DNA of 45,099 bases from Verrucomicrobia bacterium Ga0077533 (GCA_001464505.1 LNEH01000127.1:1-45099); one strand, 5' to 3'. Counted from the first letter of the stretch, positions 1 to 7,739 are shown. Notes: generated by a model from the letters alone, not told the origin. Numbers and translations are program-made.

Positions 1-393
1 GCCACGCAACCACCCAGCCACACCAATCCCTTTACCCAGATCGGAACACCGTTGCAGCGCGTGGCATATGTCGGGCTCAAGCCGGGCGAGGTGGCGGAAA
101 ACATCGCGCTGCTTTCCATCTACGACCTCGATCCGGATATCGGCGTCGGGGTCACGGTGCGCAATGGACAGCGGCAGTTTGTTCACCCCGACACCTTGGA
201 AAATCTCAAAACCGCCACCTACCGGGGCTTTGCGGCGAAGGTGGTGGAAGCTTGGATGAAATCACCGGGTCACCATGCGAACCTGGTCAATCCGAACTTG
301 CTCTACCTGGGTTGCAGCGTGCAGCCGACCCTGAGCATCATGCACGTGGACCAATTGTTTTGCGTGCAGGTGTTCTTCACCCCGCTGGATTAG
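1..393 (+). CDS. CAP (SCP/PR1)-domain protein, C-terminal part
   Basis: The reading frame is open from the first base of the window, so the start lies upstream and only the C-terminal ~130 residues are present. The visible part carries the CAP-domain signatures: a GEVAENIA segment, then a W-M-K-S-P-G-H-H-A-N-L block followed by a Tyr-Leu-Gly-Cys strand. CAP proteins are usually secreted and often hydrolytic or binding; the function of this one is unknown. The gene ends directly at the left arm of an inverted-repeat element that fills the gap to the convergent Nudix gene. Confidence 0.8.
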   Translation, partial: ATQPPSHTNPFTQIGTPLQRVAYVGLKPGEVAENIALLSIYDLDPDIGVGVTVRNGQRQFVHPDTLENLKTATYRGFAAKVVEAWMKSPGHHANLVNPNLLYLGCSVQPTLSIMHVDQLFCVQVFFTPLD

Positions 394-519
394 GAGCTTA
401 TTTCAAAATCTGTCGTTGCGAGGAGGCCCGCCAGGGCCGACGAAGCAATCCATCTGACTGGATCGCCACGCCCGGTCGCACCGGGCTCGCGATGACATGA
501 CAGGTTTTGAAATGAGCTC
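394..519. repeat. MITE-like inverted-repeat element filling a convergent gap
   Basis: The arms at 394-414 and 499-519 are inverted repeats of 21 nt with two mismatches. They enclose a core beginning GTCGTTGCGAGGAG and containing CGACGAAGCAATCCA and CTCGCGATGACA, a type of extragenic palindrome seen in many bacterial genomes. The element starts right after the CAP stop codon and ends on the first base of the Nudix stop codon, so it occupies the whole gap. A related core lies at 2222-2333. It has no coding capacity of its own. Confidence 0.75.
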
Positions 520-926
520 TAGGATCCGATGTCGCGGTAGGCCGCGATCACCGGCAGATCGGCGGGCGCGAGGTCGTAGGCCGCAAATCCAGCGGGTTTG
601 ACCCAGGCCAGCGCGATGTGCTCGTGGGGGTGGGGTGCGGCCGAGCCTTCAGCCAGGGCGCAGACAAAAGGTATCATTTCAATGAGCACGGTTTTGTAGT
701 CGTGCAGGAAGTGTGGCAACATGCGCACCACGGTAATCTCACACCCAAGCTCCTCGCGGATTTCGCGGACGATGGCGGTGGCGGGATCCTCCCCGGATTC
801 GACCTTGCCGCCGGGAAATTCCCACTTGAGCGGCAGGTGCTTGTGGGCGGGACGTTGGGCCAGGAGCAGAAGCCCATCGTGCTCGATCACGGCGCAGACA
901 ACGGGGAGGGGAGTGGGGGCGGGCAC
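519..926 (-). CDS. Nudix hydrolase, MutT-like
   Basis: The protein has a complete Nudix box, GGKVESGEDPATAIVREIRE followed by ELG, matching GX5EX7REUXEEXGU. MutT-type enzymes hydrolyse oxidised nucleotides such as 8-oxo-dGTP to the monophosphate and pyrophosphate in the cytoplasm, which limits mutation. The GTG start at 926 puts the VVCAVIE strand near the N-terminus and gives 135 residues, the usual MutT length. The frame also offers a TTG at 989, giving 156 residues with an unremarkable N-terminal extension. The gene is divergent from the small membrane protein at 993. The MutT assignment rather than another Nudix specificity comes from overall layout and is likely but not certain. Confidence 0.85.
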   Translation of the reverse strand: MPAPTPLPVVCAVIEHDGLLLLAQRPAHKHLPLKWEFPGGKVESGEDPATAIVREIREELGCEITVVRMLPHFLHDYKTVLIEMIPFVCALAEGSAAPHPHEHIALAWVKPAGFAAYDLAPADLPVIAAYRDIGS

Positions 927-992
927 GTGATCTTGTTGAACAAGGAGTTGCTGCGGACTGCAACTTTTCGCGGCGTGGGGTGTTTTCAAGCT

Positions 993-1265
993 ATGAAAAC
1001 TTTCGTCAAAGTCCTGCTCCTGGCCGCCCTGCTCATCGTGGCCATCAAATTCAGCCCGGTGCTCTTCCTCGGGGCCATCGCCGGTCTCATCGTGGCGGTC
1101 GTGCTGGGCGCGGTCGGCATTTCGCTCATCGCGGCGCTGTTGGCGGTCGTCCTGGCTCTCGCCGTTGCGCTGTCACCCGTCTGGATCCCGGTCTTGCTGG
1201 TGCTGGGTCTGATCAGCCTGTTCCGGAAGAGCGAGCGCACGCCGCCGCCGGTGGTCACGGCCTGA
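993..1265 (+). CDS. small hydrophobic membrane protein
   Basis: This is a 90-residue protein starting at ATG 993. Nearly the whole chain is hydrophobic: an N-terminal helix (about residues 5-22), a long Gly/Ala/Val-rich stretch (about 25-58) and a last helix (about 60-77). It ends in a short basic, proline-rich tail. It probably spans the membrane two to four times. No family is recognised and no function is proposed. It is transcribed divergently from the Nudix gene and is followed by a three-way-junction palindrome. Confidence 0.6.
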   Translation: MKTFVKVLLLAALLIVAIKFSPVLFLGAIAGLIVAVVLGAVGISLIAALLAVVLALAVALSPVWIPVLLVLGLISLFRKSERTPPPVVTA

Positions 1266-1282
1266 ACGGGCGGCCAGAGCGG

Positions 1283-1355
1283 CTGTAGCGGCGGTCTATG
1301 ACCGCCGTTGATACGATCATGGCGCGCGTTCGGCGGTCATAGACCGCCGCTACAG
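1283..1355. repeat. three-way-junction palindrome, copy 1
   Basis: The 24-nt arms at 1283-1306 and 1332-1355 are perfect reverse complements. Each arm also folds on itself (GGCGGTC-TAT-GACCGCC at 1290-1306 and GGCGGTC-ATA-GACCGCC at 1332-1348). The element can therefore form an outer stem (CTGTAGC with GCTACAG) carrying two hairpins. The same architecture with different sequence occurs at 2123, 29962 and 43570. There is no T-tract, so it is not a standard terminator. Confidence 0.8.
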
Positions 1356-1417
1356 GACAGATCCTCGGGCTCCGCCGGAAACTTGCTTCGGATACTTACG
1401 TCTGCCTCACTCCGCCG

Positions 1418-2122
1418 ATGCCCGCCGCGGCCAATCAGCCCAACCCGTTCATCTCCCGGATCAGCCTCGTGGGTCGCAATTCCGGACGGGTGAAGAACCT
1501 GGCCGGTTTTAGGAAGCAACATCACACGGTGCCGGACGCGGTCAACGCCGCGACCACGGCCTTTCTGGGCAAATTGTGCGCCGGCGAACTGGCGGCGGAA
1601 GCGGAAAAGTTTTTCCAACGGAGCAAAGCGGCCTTGGCTTACAAGCGCACGGATCTGACCCTGGAGGTGACCAGTCCGGTGGCGGTGTTGACCGCCAGGG
1701 ACTTCACGCTCGAGTTGACATATGCGCTGGAGAGGAACGATCCGGCCAGCTATGAGATCAAACGCACCTTGCATAGCCTGAGGGAAGGCGGGTTGGTGGA
1801 GCGGCCGGAGTTCAATCAACTTTTCGCCGCGAGTTTCACCGGGATGGTTTTCAGCCTGGCCCGGGGCTTGAAGGTCGAGGCGGTCATTGACGCGGTCGAG
1901 ACGCGCGGGAGCGCGACGGGTTTGACGGTCAGTTATCCGTCAGATTGCAGGCATTGCGTGCTGCTCGTGGCGGGTGTGACGGCGGAGGTGATGTGCGACG
2001 GCGCGACGCTGGAGATGGGTTTTCCGCGACCCGGCGCGCCGGCCGAGCTGATCGAGGCTTTTGTGGCGGTGAGATCGGCCTTTGCGTTGACGAAGAACAG
2101 TGTGCTGGCCGGGCTGCTGTAG
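1418..2122 (+). CDS. conserved-looking hypothetical protein, 234 aa
   Basis: I do not recognise a family. The protein starts at ATG 1418 and has mixed alpha/beta composition with no signal peptide or membrane segment. Its middle (about residues 80-145) reads as strands followed by a helix (VTSPVAVLTARDFTLELTYA, then ERNDPASYEIKRTL), and the C-terminus ends in a helix rich in Ala and Leu. Codon use matches the neighbouring housekeeping genes, which supports real coding. Palindromic repeats lie on both sides and separate it from the convergent mdh gene. Confidence 0.65.
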   Translation: MPAAANQPNPFISRISLVGRNSGRVKNLAGFRKQHHTVPDAVNAATTAFLGKLCAGELAAEAEKFFQRSKAALAYKRTDLTLEVTSPVAVLTARDFTLELTYALERNDPASYEIKRTLHSLREGGLVERPEFNQLFAASFTGMVFSLARGLKVEAVIDAVETRGSATGLTVSYPSDCRHCVLLVAGVTAEVMCDGATLEMGFPRPGAPAELIEAFVAVRSAFALTKNSVLAGLL

Positions 2123-2178
2123 GTAGGGCGCGTTATCCTTAACGCGCCGGATCGGCGGATTAGGATAATCCGCCCTAC
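2123..2178. repeat. three-way-junction palindrome, copy 2
   Basis: The outer arms GTAGGGCG (2123-2130) and CGCCCTAC (2171-2178) enclose two perfect hairpins. One is GGCGCGTTA/TAACGCGCC (2127-2135 with 2140-2148); the other is GGCGGATTA/TAATCCGCC (2154-2162 with 2166-2174). It begins one base after the preceding stop codon. Confidence 0.8.
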
Positions 2179-2180
2179 CA

Positions 2181-2208
2181 ACAAAAGGCGGCCCGAGCGG
2201 GCCGCCTT
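2181..2208 (-). terminator. probable terminator for mdh
   Basis: A perfect inverted repeat, AAGGCGGCCCG (2185-2195) with CGGGCCGCCTT (2198-2208), has a 2-nt centre. Read on the minus strand it is followed by TTTTGTTGG, the expected U-rich tail. It lies about 130 nt after the mdh stop, beyond the 2222-2333 repeat. On the plus strand there is no T-tract, so it would act mainly for mdh. Confidence 0.6.
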
Positions 2209-2221
2209 GCGTTATGCGTTC

Positions 2222-2333
2222 AGTCATTGCGAGGAGCGAAGCGACGAAGCAATCCAGATGGATCGCCATCATCCTTCGCCGAGGCTACGGACGACAGGCG
2301 GCGCGCTTCGCGCACCTCGCGATGACAGGATGC
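2222..2333. repeat. interspersed palindromic repeat related to 394-519
   Basis: It contains TCATTGCGAGGAGCGAAGCG, then ACGAAGCAATCCA, GATCGCCA and a closing CTCGCGATGACAGG. The 394-519 element has the same blocks in the same order, but the 21-nt terminal arms seen there are not evident here. It lies immediately downstream of the mdh stop codon. Confidence 0.7.
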
Positions 2334-2334
2334 G

Positions 2335-3318
2335 TCACTTGATCATGTCGGCGACGAAGGCGCGTTCCTCGACCAGCTCCTTGTTGGTTGCGGCGATTTT
2401 CGACTTCGCGAACTCGTCCATTGCGTAGGAAGTGACGGCTTCGTAGCTGCCGGACGTCGTGGTGCGGACCGGCATGCCGGCCCAGACATTAGCGTCGAAG
2501 CCGTAATGGCCGTTCGCTTTCACCGCCACGGAATGGATCGCACCCGGGGTGACGAGCGAACGCACATGGTCGACAAGGGCGTTGGCGGCCGAGGCGGCGG
2601 AGGAGAGGCCGCGGGCGGCAATGATGGCGGCGCCGCGCTTGCCGACGGTCTCGCAGAACGGACCCTGGAGCCAGGCGTTGTCGGTGATGACGGAGGTAGC
2701 CGGTTTCCCGCCGATGGTCGCGTGGGCGAAGGCCGGGAACATGGTCGGGCTGTGGTTGCCGTAGATGAAGATGTCCTTCACCGCGGTGAGATCGACCCCG
2801 GCCTTTTTCGCGAGCTGGGCCTGCGCGCGGTTCTGGTCGAGGCGCACCATGGCGGTGAAGCGCTCGGCCGGCAGGCGCCTGGCCTGCGAGGCGGCGATCA
2901 TGCAATTGGTGTTGGCCGGGTTGCCCACGACGGCGACCCGCGCATCCGCCGCGGCGACCGCATCGATGACCTGGCCCTGGCCGATGAAGATCTTGCCGTT
3001 GTCCTTGAGGAGATCGGCGCGCTCCATCCCGGGGCCGCGCGGCTTGGCGCCGACGAGCAGACACCAGTTGGCGTCCTTGAAGCCCACCGCGGGGTCGGAG
3101 GTCTGGACGATGCCCTTGAGCAACGGGAAGGCGCAGTCGTCGAGTTCCATCGCGACGCCTTCGAGGGCCTTGAGGGCCTTTTCGATCGGAGCCTCGATGA
3201 GTTGGAGGATCACCGGCTGGTCCGGGCCGAACATGGCGCCGGAGGCGATGCGGAAAAGAAGGGAGTAGCCGATCTGGCCGGCGGCGCCGGTGACTGCGAC
3301 ACGGAGGGGGGTTTTCAT
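2335..3318 (-). CDS. mdh: malate dehydrogenase
   Basis: The enzyme interconverts malate and oxaloacetate with NAD in the TCA cycle in the cytoplasm. The N-terminus [12 protein letters not shown] is the Rossmann dinucleotide loop, followed by the long [13 protein letters not shown] segment of the 325-330-residue malate dehydrogenase type. The catalytic region [14 protein letters not shown] and the histidine motif [11 protein letters not shown] are present. The length of 327 residues is normal for this type. The start is ATG 3318. It lies 86 nt downstream of the DAHP synthase on the same strand, so read-through transcription is possible, though the roles differ. Confidence 0.95.
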   Translation of the reverse strand: MKTPLRVAVTGAAGQIGYSLLFRIASGAMFGPDQPVILQLIEAPIEKALKALEGVAMELDDCAFPLLKGIVQTSDPAVGFKDANWCLLVGAKPRGPGMERADLLKDNGKIFIGQGQVIDAVAAADARVAVVGNPANTNCMIAASQARRLPAERFTAMVRLDQNRAQAQLAKKAGVDLTAVKDIFIYGNHSPTMFPAFAHATIGGKPATSVITDNAWLQGPFCETVGKRGAAIIAARGLSSAASAANALVDHVRSLVTPGAIHSVAVKANGHYGFDANVWAGMPVRTTTSGSYEAVTSYAMDEFAKSKIAATNKELVEERAFVADMIK

Positions 3319-3404
3319 AAGGTTGGCAGATTAGGCGGAGGCGGAGCCCGAAGCCATGTGAATTTTTCTTCCGGCCGTAAAATCAGCCGCACTGTTGACA
3401 GACA

Positions 3405-4460
3405 TTACTTAAAGCGCGGTGCGAGCGCCGCGTGGATTTCGCGCACCAGAGCCTCGGTCGTCGGCCAGTCGATGCACGCATCGGTGATGGAGACGCCGTA
3501 GCGCAGCCGGTCTTTGTGTTGGGGAAAGGCCTGGCTGCCGGCGCCGAGGTTGCTTTCGACCATGGCGCCCATCAGCGACGAGCTGCCGGCGGTGATCTGG
3601 CCGAGCAATTCGCGGATGACCTCGGGTTGCCGCTCCGGCTGCTTGGCGGAGTTGTCATGCGAGCAGTCAACGAGAATGGACTTGGGCAGGCCGGCCTGGG
3701 TGAGCAATTGCTCGGTCTGGGCGATGTGCGCCGGCGAGTAATTGGGACCGGCGTTTCCACCGCGAAGCACGACATGGCAGTCGGGATTGCCGCGGGTGAC
3801 AATGGCGGAGGCGGAGCCGTCGAGGTTGATGCCGAGGAAGGTGTGGGGCTGGGCCGCGGCCTTGATCGCGTTGATCGCGGTGGCGATGGAGCCGTCGGTG
3901 CCGTTCTTGAAACCGAGCGGCATGGACAGGCCGGAGGCCATCTGCCGGTGGGTTTGCGACTCGGCCGTGCGGGCGCCGATGGCGGACCAACAGACGAGGT
4001 CGGCGATGTATTGCGGGGTGATGGGGTCGAGCAGTTCCGTCGCCGTGGGCAGGCCGAGATCCAGCACATCGCGCAGGAAAGTGCGGGCGAGCCGCAGGCC
4101 GGTGGCGATGTCATGCGTGCCGTCGAGATGGGGATCCATGACGAGGCCCTTCCAGCCCACAGTGGTGCGCGGTTTTTCGAAATAAACGCGCATGACGATC
4201 ATCATGCGGTCGTTCACTTCGCGGGCCAGGGTCGCCAGCCGGCGGGCGTAGTCGCGCCCTGCGGCGAGATCGTGGATGGAGCACGGCCCGATGATCAGCA
4301 GGAAGCGCCGGTCGTCAGTGAAGATGAGCCGGTGAATCTGCCGGCGGGCGCGCGCGACAAATTCGGCCTGGGCCTCGGTCTTGGGCAATTCCGCCAGCAT
4401 CATGGCGGGCGAGGGCAAGGCGCGGGTCTCGACGACATTGATGTCGGAAGTCTTCTGCAT
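3405..4460 (-). CDS. 3-deoxy-7-phosphoheptulonate (DAHP) synthase, type I AroFGH
   Basis: It condenses phosphoenolpyruvate and erythrose 4-phosphate, the first step of the shikimate pathway to Trp, Phe and Tyr. The frame shows family motifs in order: LIIGPCSIHD, RVYFEKPRTTVGWKG, DPHLDGT, SAIGARTAESQTHRQ, LGFKNGTDGS and the C-terminal ITDACIDW. I chose ATG 4460 (351 residues) because the N-terminus then aligns with AroG. The frame extends to a TTG at 4529, but that codon lies in the T-tract of the leader terminator. The upstream leader (4528-4670) suggests tryptophan-responsive attenuation, which would make this the Trp-sensitive isoenzyme. Which aro paralogue letter applies cannot be decided from sequence alone. 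Confidence 0.95.
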   Translation of the reverse strand: MQKTSDINVVETRALPSPAMMLAELPKTEAQAEFVARARRQIHRLIFTDDRRFLLIIGPCSIHDLAAGRDYARRLATLAREVNDRMMIVMRVYFEKPRTTVGWKGLVMDPHLDGTHDIATGLRLARTFLRDVLDLGLPTATELLDPITPQYIADLVCWSAIGARTAESQTHRQMASGLSMPLGFKNGTDGSIATAINAIKAAAQPHTFLGINLDGSASAIVTRGNPDCHVVLRGGNAGPNYSPAHIAQTEQLLTQAGLPKSILVDCSHDNSAKQPERQPEVIRELLGQITAGSSSLMGAMVESNLGAGSQAFPQHKDRLRYGVSITDACIDWPTTEALVREIHAALAPRFK

Positions 4461-4527
4461 GGAAGTTTCAGCTTGGGGCGACCCGACGCGGAGGATCAAG
4501 TCCTTGCTGTGTGCTATGAATTCGGGC

Positions 4528-4565
4528 AAAGAAAAGGCCGGTCGCCTACCCCTAAGCGACCGGCC
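4528..4565 (-). terminator. intrinsic terminator in the DAHP synthase leader (attenuator)
   Basis: The 10-bp perfect stem GGCCGGTCGC/GCGACCGGCC (4536-4545 with 4556-4565) has a 10-nt loop. On the minus strand it is followed by TTTTCTTT (4535-4528). It lies upstream of the DAHP synthase start in the direction of transcription, about 70 nt before ATG 4460 and downstream of a Trp-rich leader ORF. That is the arrangement of a transcription attenuator rather than a gene-end terminator. Confidence 0.85.
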
Positions 4566-4589
4566 ATTGCTTTCTTAGTTACCCCAAAA

Positions 4590-4608
4590 CTCCCCGCTAA
4601 GCGGGGAG
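4590..4608 (-). promoter_or_regulatory. upstream leader hairpin (pause or anti-antiterminator candidate)
   Basis: A perfect 8-bp stem, CTCCCCGC/GCGGGGAG (4590-4597 with 4601-4608), has a 3-nt loop and begins six bases after the leader-peptide stop codon. On the minus strand it is followed by TTTTGGGG. A ribosome stalled on the second Trp codon would cover its 5' arm. I could not see by eye which alternative pairing would then block the terminator. Confidence 0.55.
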
Positions 4609-4613
4609 AAGTG

Positions 4614-4634
4614 TTACCAGACTGCCCAAACCAT
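4614..4634 (-). CDS. putative tryptophan leader peptide MVWAVW
   Basis: The minus strand reads ATG-GTT-TGG-GCA-GTC-TGG-TAA, six codons of which two are Trp, a rare amino acid. A GGAA run about eight nt before the ATG could serve as a weak ribosome-binding site. The ORF lies about 24 nt after the predicted transcription start and directly before two hairpins, the second an intrinsic terminator. This matches the logic of trp-type leader peptides: ribosome stalling at Trp codons when charged tRNA-Trp is scarce. The peptide itself would have no function. Confidence 0.6.
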   Translation of the reverse strand: MVWAVW

Positions 4635-4664
4635 ACACCGTTCCAATTTCCCGTCAAATAGAAG

Positions 4665-4670
4665 ATTATA
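4665..4670 (-). promoter_or_regulatory. -10 box of the DAHP synthase promoter
   Basis: A consensus TATAAT lies on the minus strand, 31 nt before the leader ATG. The matching -35 region is weak (TTGCGC, 15-nt spacer), so either the promoter is activated or a different upstream hexamer is used. The predicted transcript start near 4658 places both hairpins and the leader peptide inside the 5' untranslated region. Confidence 0.55.
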
Positions 4671-4726
4671 AGTTCGTTAACTTCTGCGCAATTTCATGCA
4701 GAACAATGGATTAAATCACACATAAT

Positions 4727-5644
4727 ATGAATTTTGCCAGAATGAGCCTGTTCAGCCATCGGCCGGGTGCCCTGCTTAGGGTGACGGGTGATGACGCGAG
4801 CGGATTCCTGCAGGGTCAATTCACCACTGAACTGCGCCGGCCGCCGGGCAGCGCGACCTATGGACTCTGGCTTAATCAGAAAGGGAAAATACTCGCGGAC
4901 AGCCATGTGCTGAGGCTGGCAGAGAATGAATTTCTGGTAACCAGCGTGGCTTCAACCGCGGCGATCATCCGGCAACGGCTCGAAGAATACATCGTCGCAG
5001 ACGATGTCTCTTTGACCGATGAAACCGCCACCGTCCATGGACTTTTGCTCGGCGGGCACGGTGGCGGTGAGGTGATCAAACAACTGATGGGCGATGTGCC
5101 GGCACCGGGGCAGTTTGTCCGCAGTAAGGGAATCCTGATCTATCACGGGCGTCGGCTGCCCGGGGAAAATTTCGAGATACTCGGCCCAGAAGGAGCGCTG
5201 GCGGAAGTTCGCCGGCAATTGTTGAGGCAGGGCGCGCTGGAAGCGGGCGCAGCCGAACTGGAGTTCACCCGGATCTCGGCGGGGATTCCGGTCGTGCCGG
5301 TTGACTTGGGTTCCGGCGACTTGCCGGGCGAGGGCGGGCTGGAAGACTCGGCGATCTCCTACACCAAGGGCTGCTATTTGGGCCAGGAAGTGATGGCCCG
5401 GTTGAAAAACCTGGGCCAGGTGCGCCGCCGTTTACTGGTCGTGCGCGGCCATGGACCGGTGCCAATAGCGCAGATGGCGTTGTATCAGGGGGAGAAAAAA
5501 GTGGGGGAGATTCGCTCGGCGGCCGGTCGGGGCGAGGCGTTTGTCGCCTTGGCCATGCTCTCTCTGATCAACCTCAATCCGGCGGAGAGGCTTAGTCTCG
5601 CTCCGGGCGGGCCGGCTGACATCACCTTGGATCGTCATGAATGA
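4727..5644 (+). CDS. ygfZ: folate-binding YgfZ/GcvT-like protein
   Basis: It belongs to the YgfZ branch of the aminomethyltransferase fold, which uses tetrahydrofolate to support iron-sulfur cluster assembly or repair. The diagnostic KGCYLGQEVMAR motif, with its essential cysteine, is present in the C-terminal half (about residue 220). The N-terminal GDDASGFLQGQFT block is also typical. The length of 305 residues is normal. The start is ATG 4727, divergent from the DAHP synthase promoter. It overlaps the next small ORF by eight bases (ATGAATGA), so the two are likely translationally coupled. Confidence 0.9.
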   Translation: MNFARMSLFSHRPGALLRVTGDDASGFLQGQFTTELRRPPGSATYGLWLNQKGKILADSHVLRLAENEFLVTSVASTAAIIRQRLEEYIVADDVSLTDETATVHGLLLGGHGGGEVIKQLMGDVPAPGQFVRSKGILIYHGRRLPGENFEILGPEGALAEVRRQLLRQGALEAGAAELEFTRISAGIPVVPVDLGSGDLPGEGGLEDSAISYTKGCYLGQEVMARLKNLGQVRRRLLVVRGHGPVPIAQMALYQGEKKVGEIRSAAGRGEAFVALAMLSLINLNPAERLSLAPGGPADITLDRHE

Positions 5645-5891
5645 ACTCGCCCAACTGACCGCGGTTTGCCGCGGATTGGGCGCTCAGCCGGAACAGGCCG
5701 ACGCCATGGCGCGGCAATTGCTCAAGCGGGCCGACCAACTGGTTGTCGCACGCGGACAGACCCGCGCGGAGGTGATGGCTTATCTGCTCAGGTTGGTAGT
5801 GCAGGGCCGCAGCGGGGAAGTGCCGCCGGAATTTCAAGCGCCGGCTCCCGGCCGGGAAAATCAAAACAGACCCGACAACTCCGCAAAATAG
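5637..5891 (+). CDS. small hypothetical protein coupled to ygfZ
   Basis: The 84-residue ORF starts inside the end of ygfZ. Most of it reads as amphipathic helices (residues 3-60: ELAQLTAVCRGLG, then QADAMARQLLKRADQL and TRAEVMAYLLRLV), followed by a Pro-rich tail. I recognise no family. Its overlap with ygfZ argues for real expression. It runs 31 nt into the end of the convergent prepilin peptidase gene. Confidence 0.6.
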   Translation: MNELAQLTAVCRGLGAQPEQADAMARQLLKRADQLVVARGQTRAEVMAYLLRLVVQGRSGEVPPEFQAPAPGRENQNRPDNSAK

Positions 5892-6769
5892 GCGTCCACC
5901 CAGCGGTGGGCTCCGAAAAAATAGATCAGCGCGGCCACGCCGAGCATGGGCCCGAAAGGCACATGCACGCCGAATCCAAGCTCCGCCGGCTGGCCCTCGG
6001 GGGTTTCAGCGGGCAGCGCGATCCGGGCTGTGCGGCCCGTGGTTTTTTGCCACAAGTAGGCGGCGACAAACCAGACGCAGCCCAGCATCGCGCCGCCGAA
6101 CATGCCGAACACCGCACCCTTCCAGCCCACAAAGGCTCCAATGGCACCAAGGAATTTCACGTCGCCGAACCCCATCGCCTCCTTCTTCAGCATCGCCTCC
6201 GCCCAAAGCGCGATCCACAGCACCAAGCCCGAGCCCACGCACAGCCCCAGCAGGGCGTCTTTTCCGGACCGCAGGCTTGCGACCGCGAAGAACTCATGGC
6301 TTTGGCCGTGCAGCGAAGGCACTAACAGTGACAACAACAACCCGGCCGCCGCGCCCCCCACCGTGAAAACATCCGGAATGATCATGTGGTCGAGGTCGAT
6401 GAACAGCGCGCAGATCACGATGGCGCACAGCACGGCCCCGGCCACCGCCTTGCCGGGCGGGAACATCAGCCAACAGGCAAGGAAGAGCGCCGCGGTGAGC
6501 AGTTCGACCGCCGGGTAACGAAAACTGAACGGCCGGCCGCAGCAGCGCGCCCGGCCGCGCAGCAGCAGCCAGCTCAGCACCGGGATGTTGTCCCGCCAGG
6601 CGAGGCGCTGCCCGCAGCCGCAGTGCGAAGGCGGCGAAACCACGGACTCGTTCTTGGGGATGCGACAGATGCAGACATTGAGAAAACTGCCGACGCACGC
6701 ACCGACCACGGCGGCGAACAGCGGAAAAAACCACGGCAGATAAATTGCGACTTCGTTAATGGATTCCAT
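5861..6769 (-). CDS. type IV prepilin peptidase (PilD/GspO family)
   Basis: This membrane aspartyl protease cleaves and N-methylates type IV pilins or type II secretion pseudopilins. The N-terminal block GACVGSFLNVCICRIP and the cysteine pairs (C50/C52 and C76/C77) of the cytoplasmic domain are present. Both catalytic aspartates are visible, in FIDLDHMIIPD (D125) and in GFGDVKFLGAIG (D203). About eight membrane segments can be seen and the length of 302 residues is normal. The cysteine spacing is tighter than the usual CxxC pairs. ATG 6769 lies one base after the aroE stop, so the two genes probably share a transcript. No pilin genes are in the window. Confidence 0.92.
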   Translation of the reverse strand: MESINEVAIYLPWFFPLFAAVVGACVGSFLNVCICRIPKNESVVSPPSHCGCGQRLAWRDNIPVLSWLLLRGRARCCGRPFSFRYPAVELLTAALFLACWLMFPPGKAVAGAVLCAIVICALFIDLDHMIIPDVFTVGGAAAGLLLSLLVPSLHGQSHEFFAVASLRSGKDALLGLCVGSGLVLWIALWAEAMLKKEAMGFGDVKFLGAIGAFVGWKGAVFGMFGGAMLGCVWFVAAYLWQKTTGRTARIALPAETPEGQPAELGFGVHVPFGPMLGVAALIYFFGAHRWVDAYFAELSGLF

Positions 6770-6770
6770 T

Positions 6771-7688
6771 TCAGACGGGATTGAGGGCGGCGTGCGCGGC
6801 GGCCTGCATGGCCGGCACCGGCACGGTCGCTCCGGTCCAGAGCCCGAGGGAGCGAGCGCCTTGGTGAATCAGCATGGAGAGGCCGTTCGCGTGGGCAAGG
6901 CCCAGCTCGGCGGCTTGGCGCAGGAGGGCGGTCCGGGGTGGACGGTAAACCATGTCGTAAACCGCCCTTGGTCGCGGGAGGGTCCGAAGATCAATGGGCG
7001 AGGGGTCCGCGCTTCCGAGTCCCAGCGACGTGGCATTGATCACGGTCGCGTCGGCGGGGAGGCCGGCGGGTGGCTGGCCGAGATCAAAACTGCGCAGTTC
7101 CGTGCTTCCGGCCAAGGGGGCGATTTCGTTGATGAACGCGGCCAGCCTCAAAGCCGTGCGATTGCCGATCCAGAGTGAGGCGCAGCGGGCGCGCAGGCAC
7201 TCCACCGCCGCACCCCGGGCGGCCCCGCCGGCCCCGAGCAGAATGATGTGCGCGCCAACCAGCTCGGTGCCGAAATCCTCCTGCAAGGCGGAGGCGAGTC
7301 CGTAGCCGTCCGTGTTGGTCCCGCGCCAGCCCGACCCGGTGCGGGTGAGGGTGTTGGCGGCGCCCGCGGCCCGCACAAAGGCGTCGCTGCCGGCGAGGTG
7401 CTCCACGACGAGCGACTTGTGCGGCACGGTCAGGTTGAGGCCATGAAACCGGTTTTGTTGAAAAAGCAGGAGGGCGCGCGGCAGTTCGGCGGGAGCGATG
7501 TCGAACTTGAAATAGCGCCAGTCGGCAAACCTGGGCTGGGACTTCGCCAGTTCGGCCAGGGCGGCGTTATGGATCACCGGGCTGAGGGAATGGGCGACCG
7601 GCCGGCCGATCAGGGCGAGGGCCGTGCCGGGAAACGTCCAGGCGTCCAAGTCGGCCAACGTGTGAATGGATTCGGCAACGGCGTTCAT
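6771..7688 (-). CDS. aroE: shikimate dehydrogenase (NADP+)
   Basis: It reduces 3-dehydroshikimate to shikimate in aromatic amino-acid synthesis. The N-terminal substrate-binding motif LIGRPVAHSLSPVIHN, the catalytic-lysine motif LNLTVPHKS, the NTDG block and the glycine-rich LLGAGGAARGA nucleotide loop are in the expected order. The C-terminal DMVYRPPRTALL and QGARSLGLWTG motifs complete the family pattern. ATG 7688 is preferred over a TTG one codon upstream, giving 305 residues. It is the second shikimate-pathway gene in the window after DAHP synthase, but it lies in a separate transcription unit. Confidence 0.95.
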   Translation of the reverse strand: MNAVAESIHTLADLDAWTFPGTALALIGRPVAHSLSPVIHNAALAELAKSQPRFADWRYFKFDIAPAELPRALLLFQQNRFHGLNLTVPHKSLVVEHLAGSDAFVRAAGAANTLTRTGSGWRGTNTDGYGLASALQEDFGTELVGAHIILLGAGGAARGAAVECLRARCASLWIGNRTALRLAAFINEIAPLAGSTELRSFDLGQPPAGLPADATVINATSLGLGSADPSPIDLRTLPRPRAVYDMVYRPPRTALLRQAAELGLAHANGLSMLIHQGARSLGLWTGATVPVPAMQAAAHAALNPV

Positions 7689-7739
7689 CAAGCGGCGGCA
7701 GCAAAGCCCGTTTCGCCGGGGAGAACGAGCCCGATTTTT

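Noticed and set aside
2506-3501. Long ORF opposite mdh
   Set aside because: Antisense shadow of malate dehydrogenase with no domain features.
3432-4661. Long ORF opposite the DAHP synthase
   Set aside because: Antisense shadow; it also crosses the leader terminator and has no family motifs.
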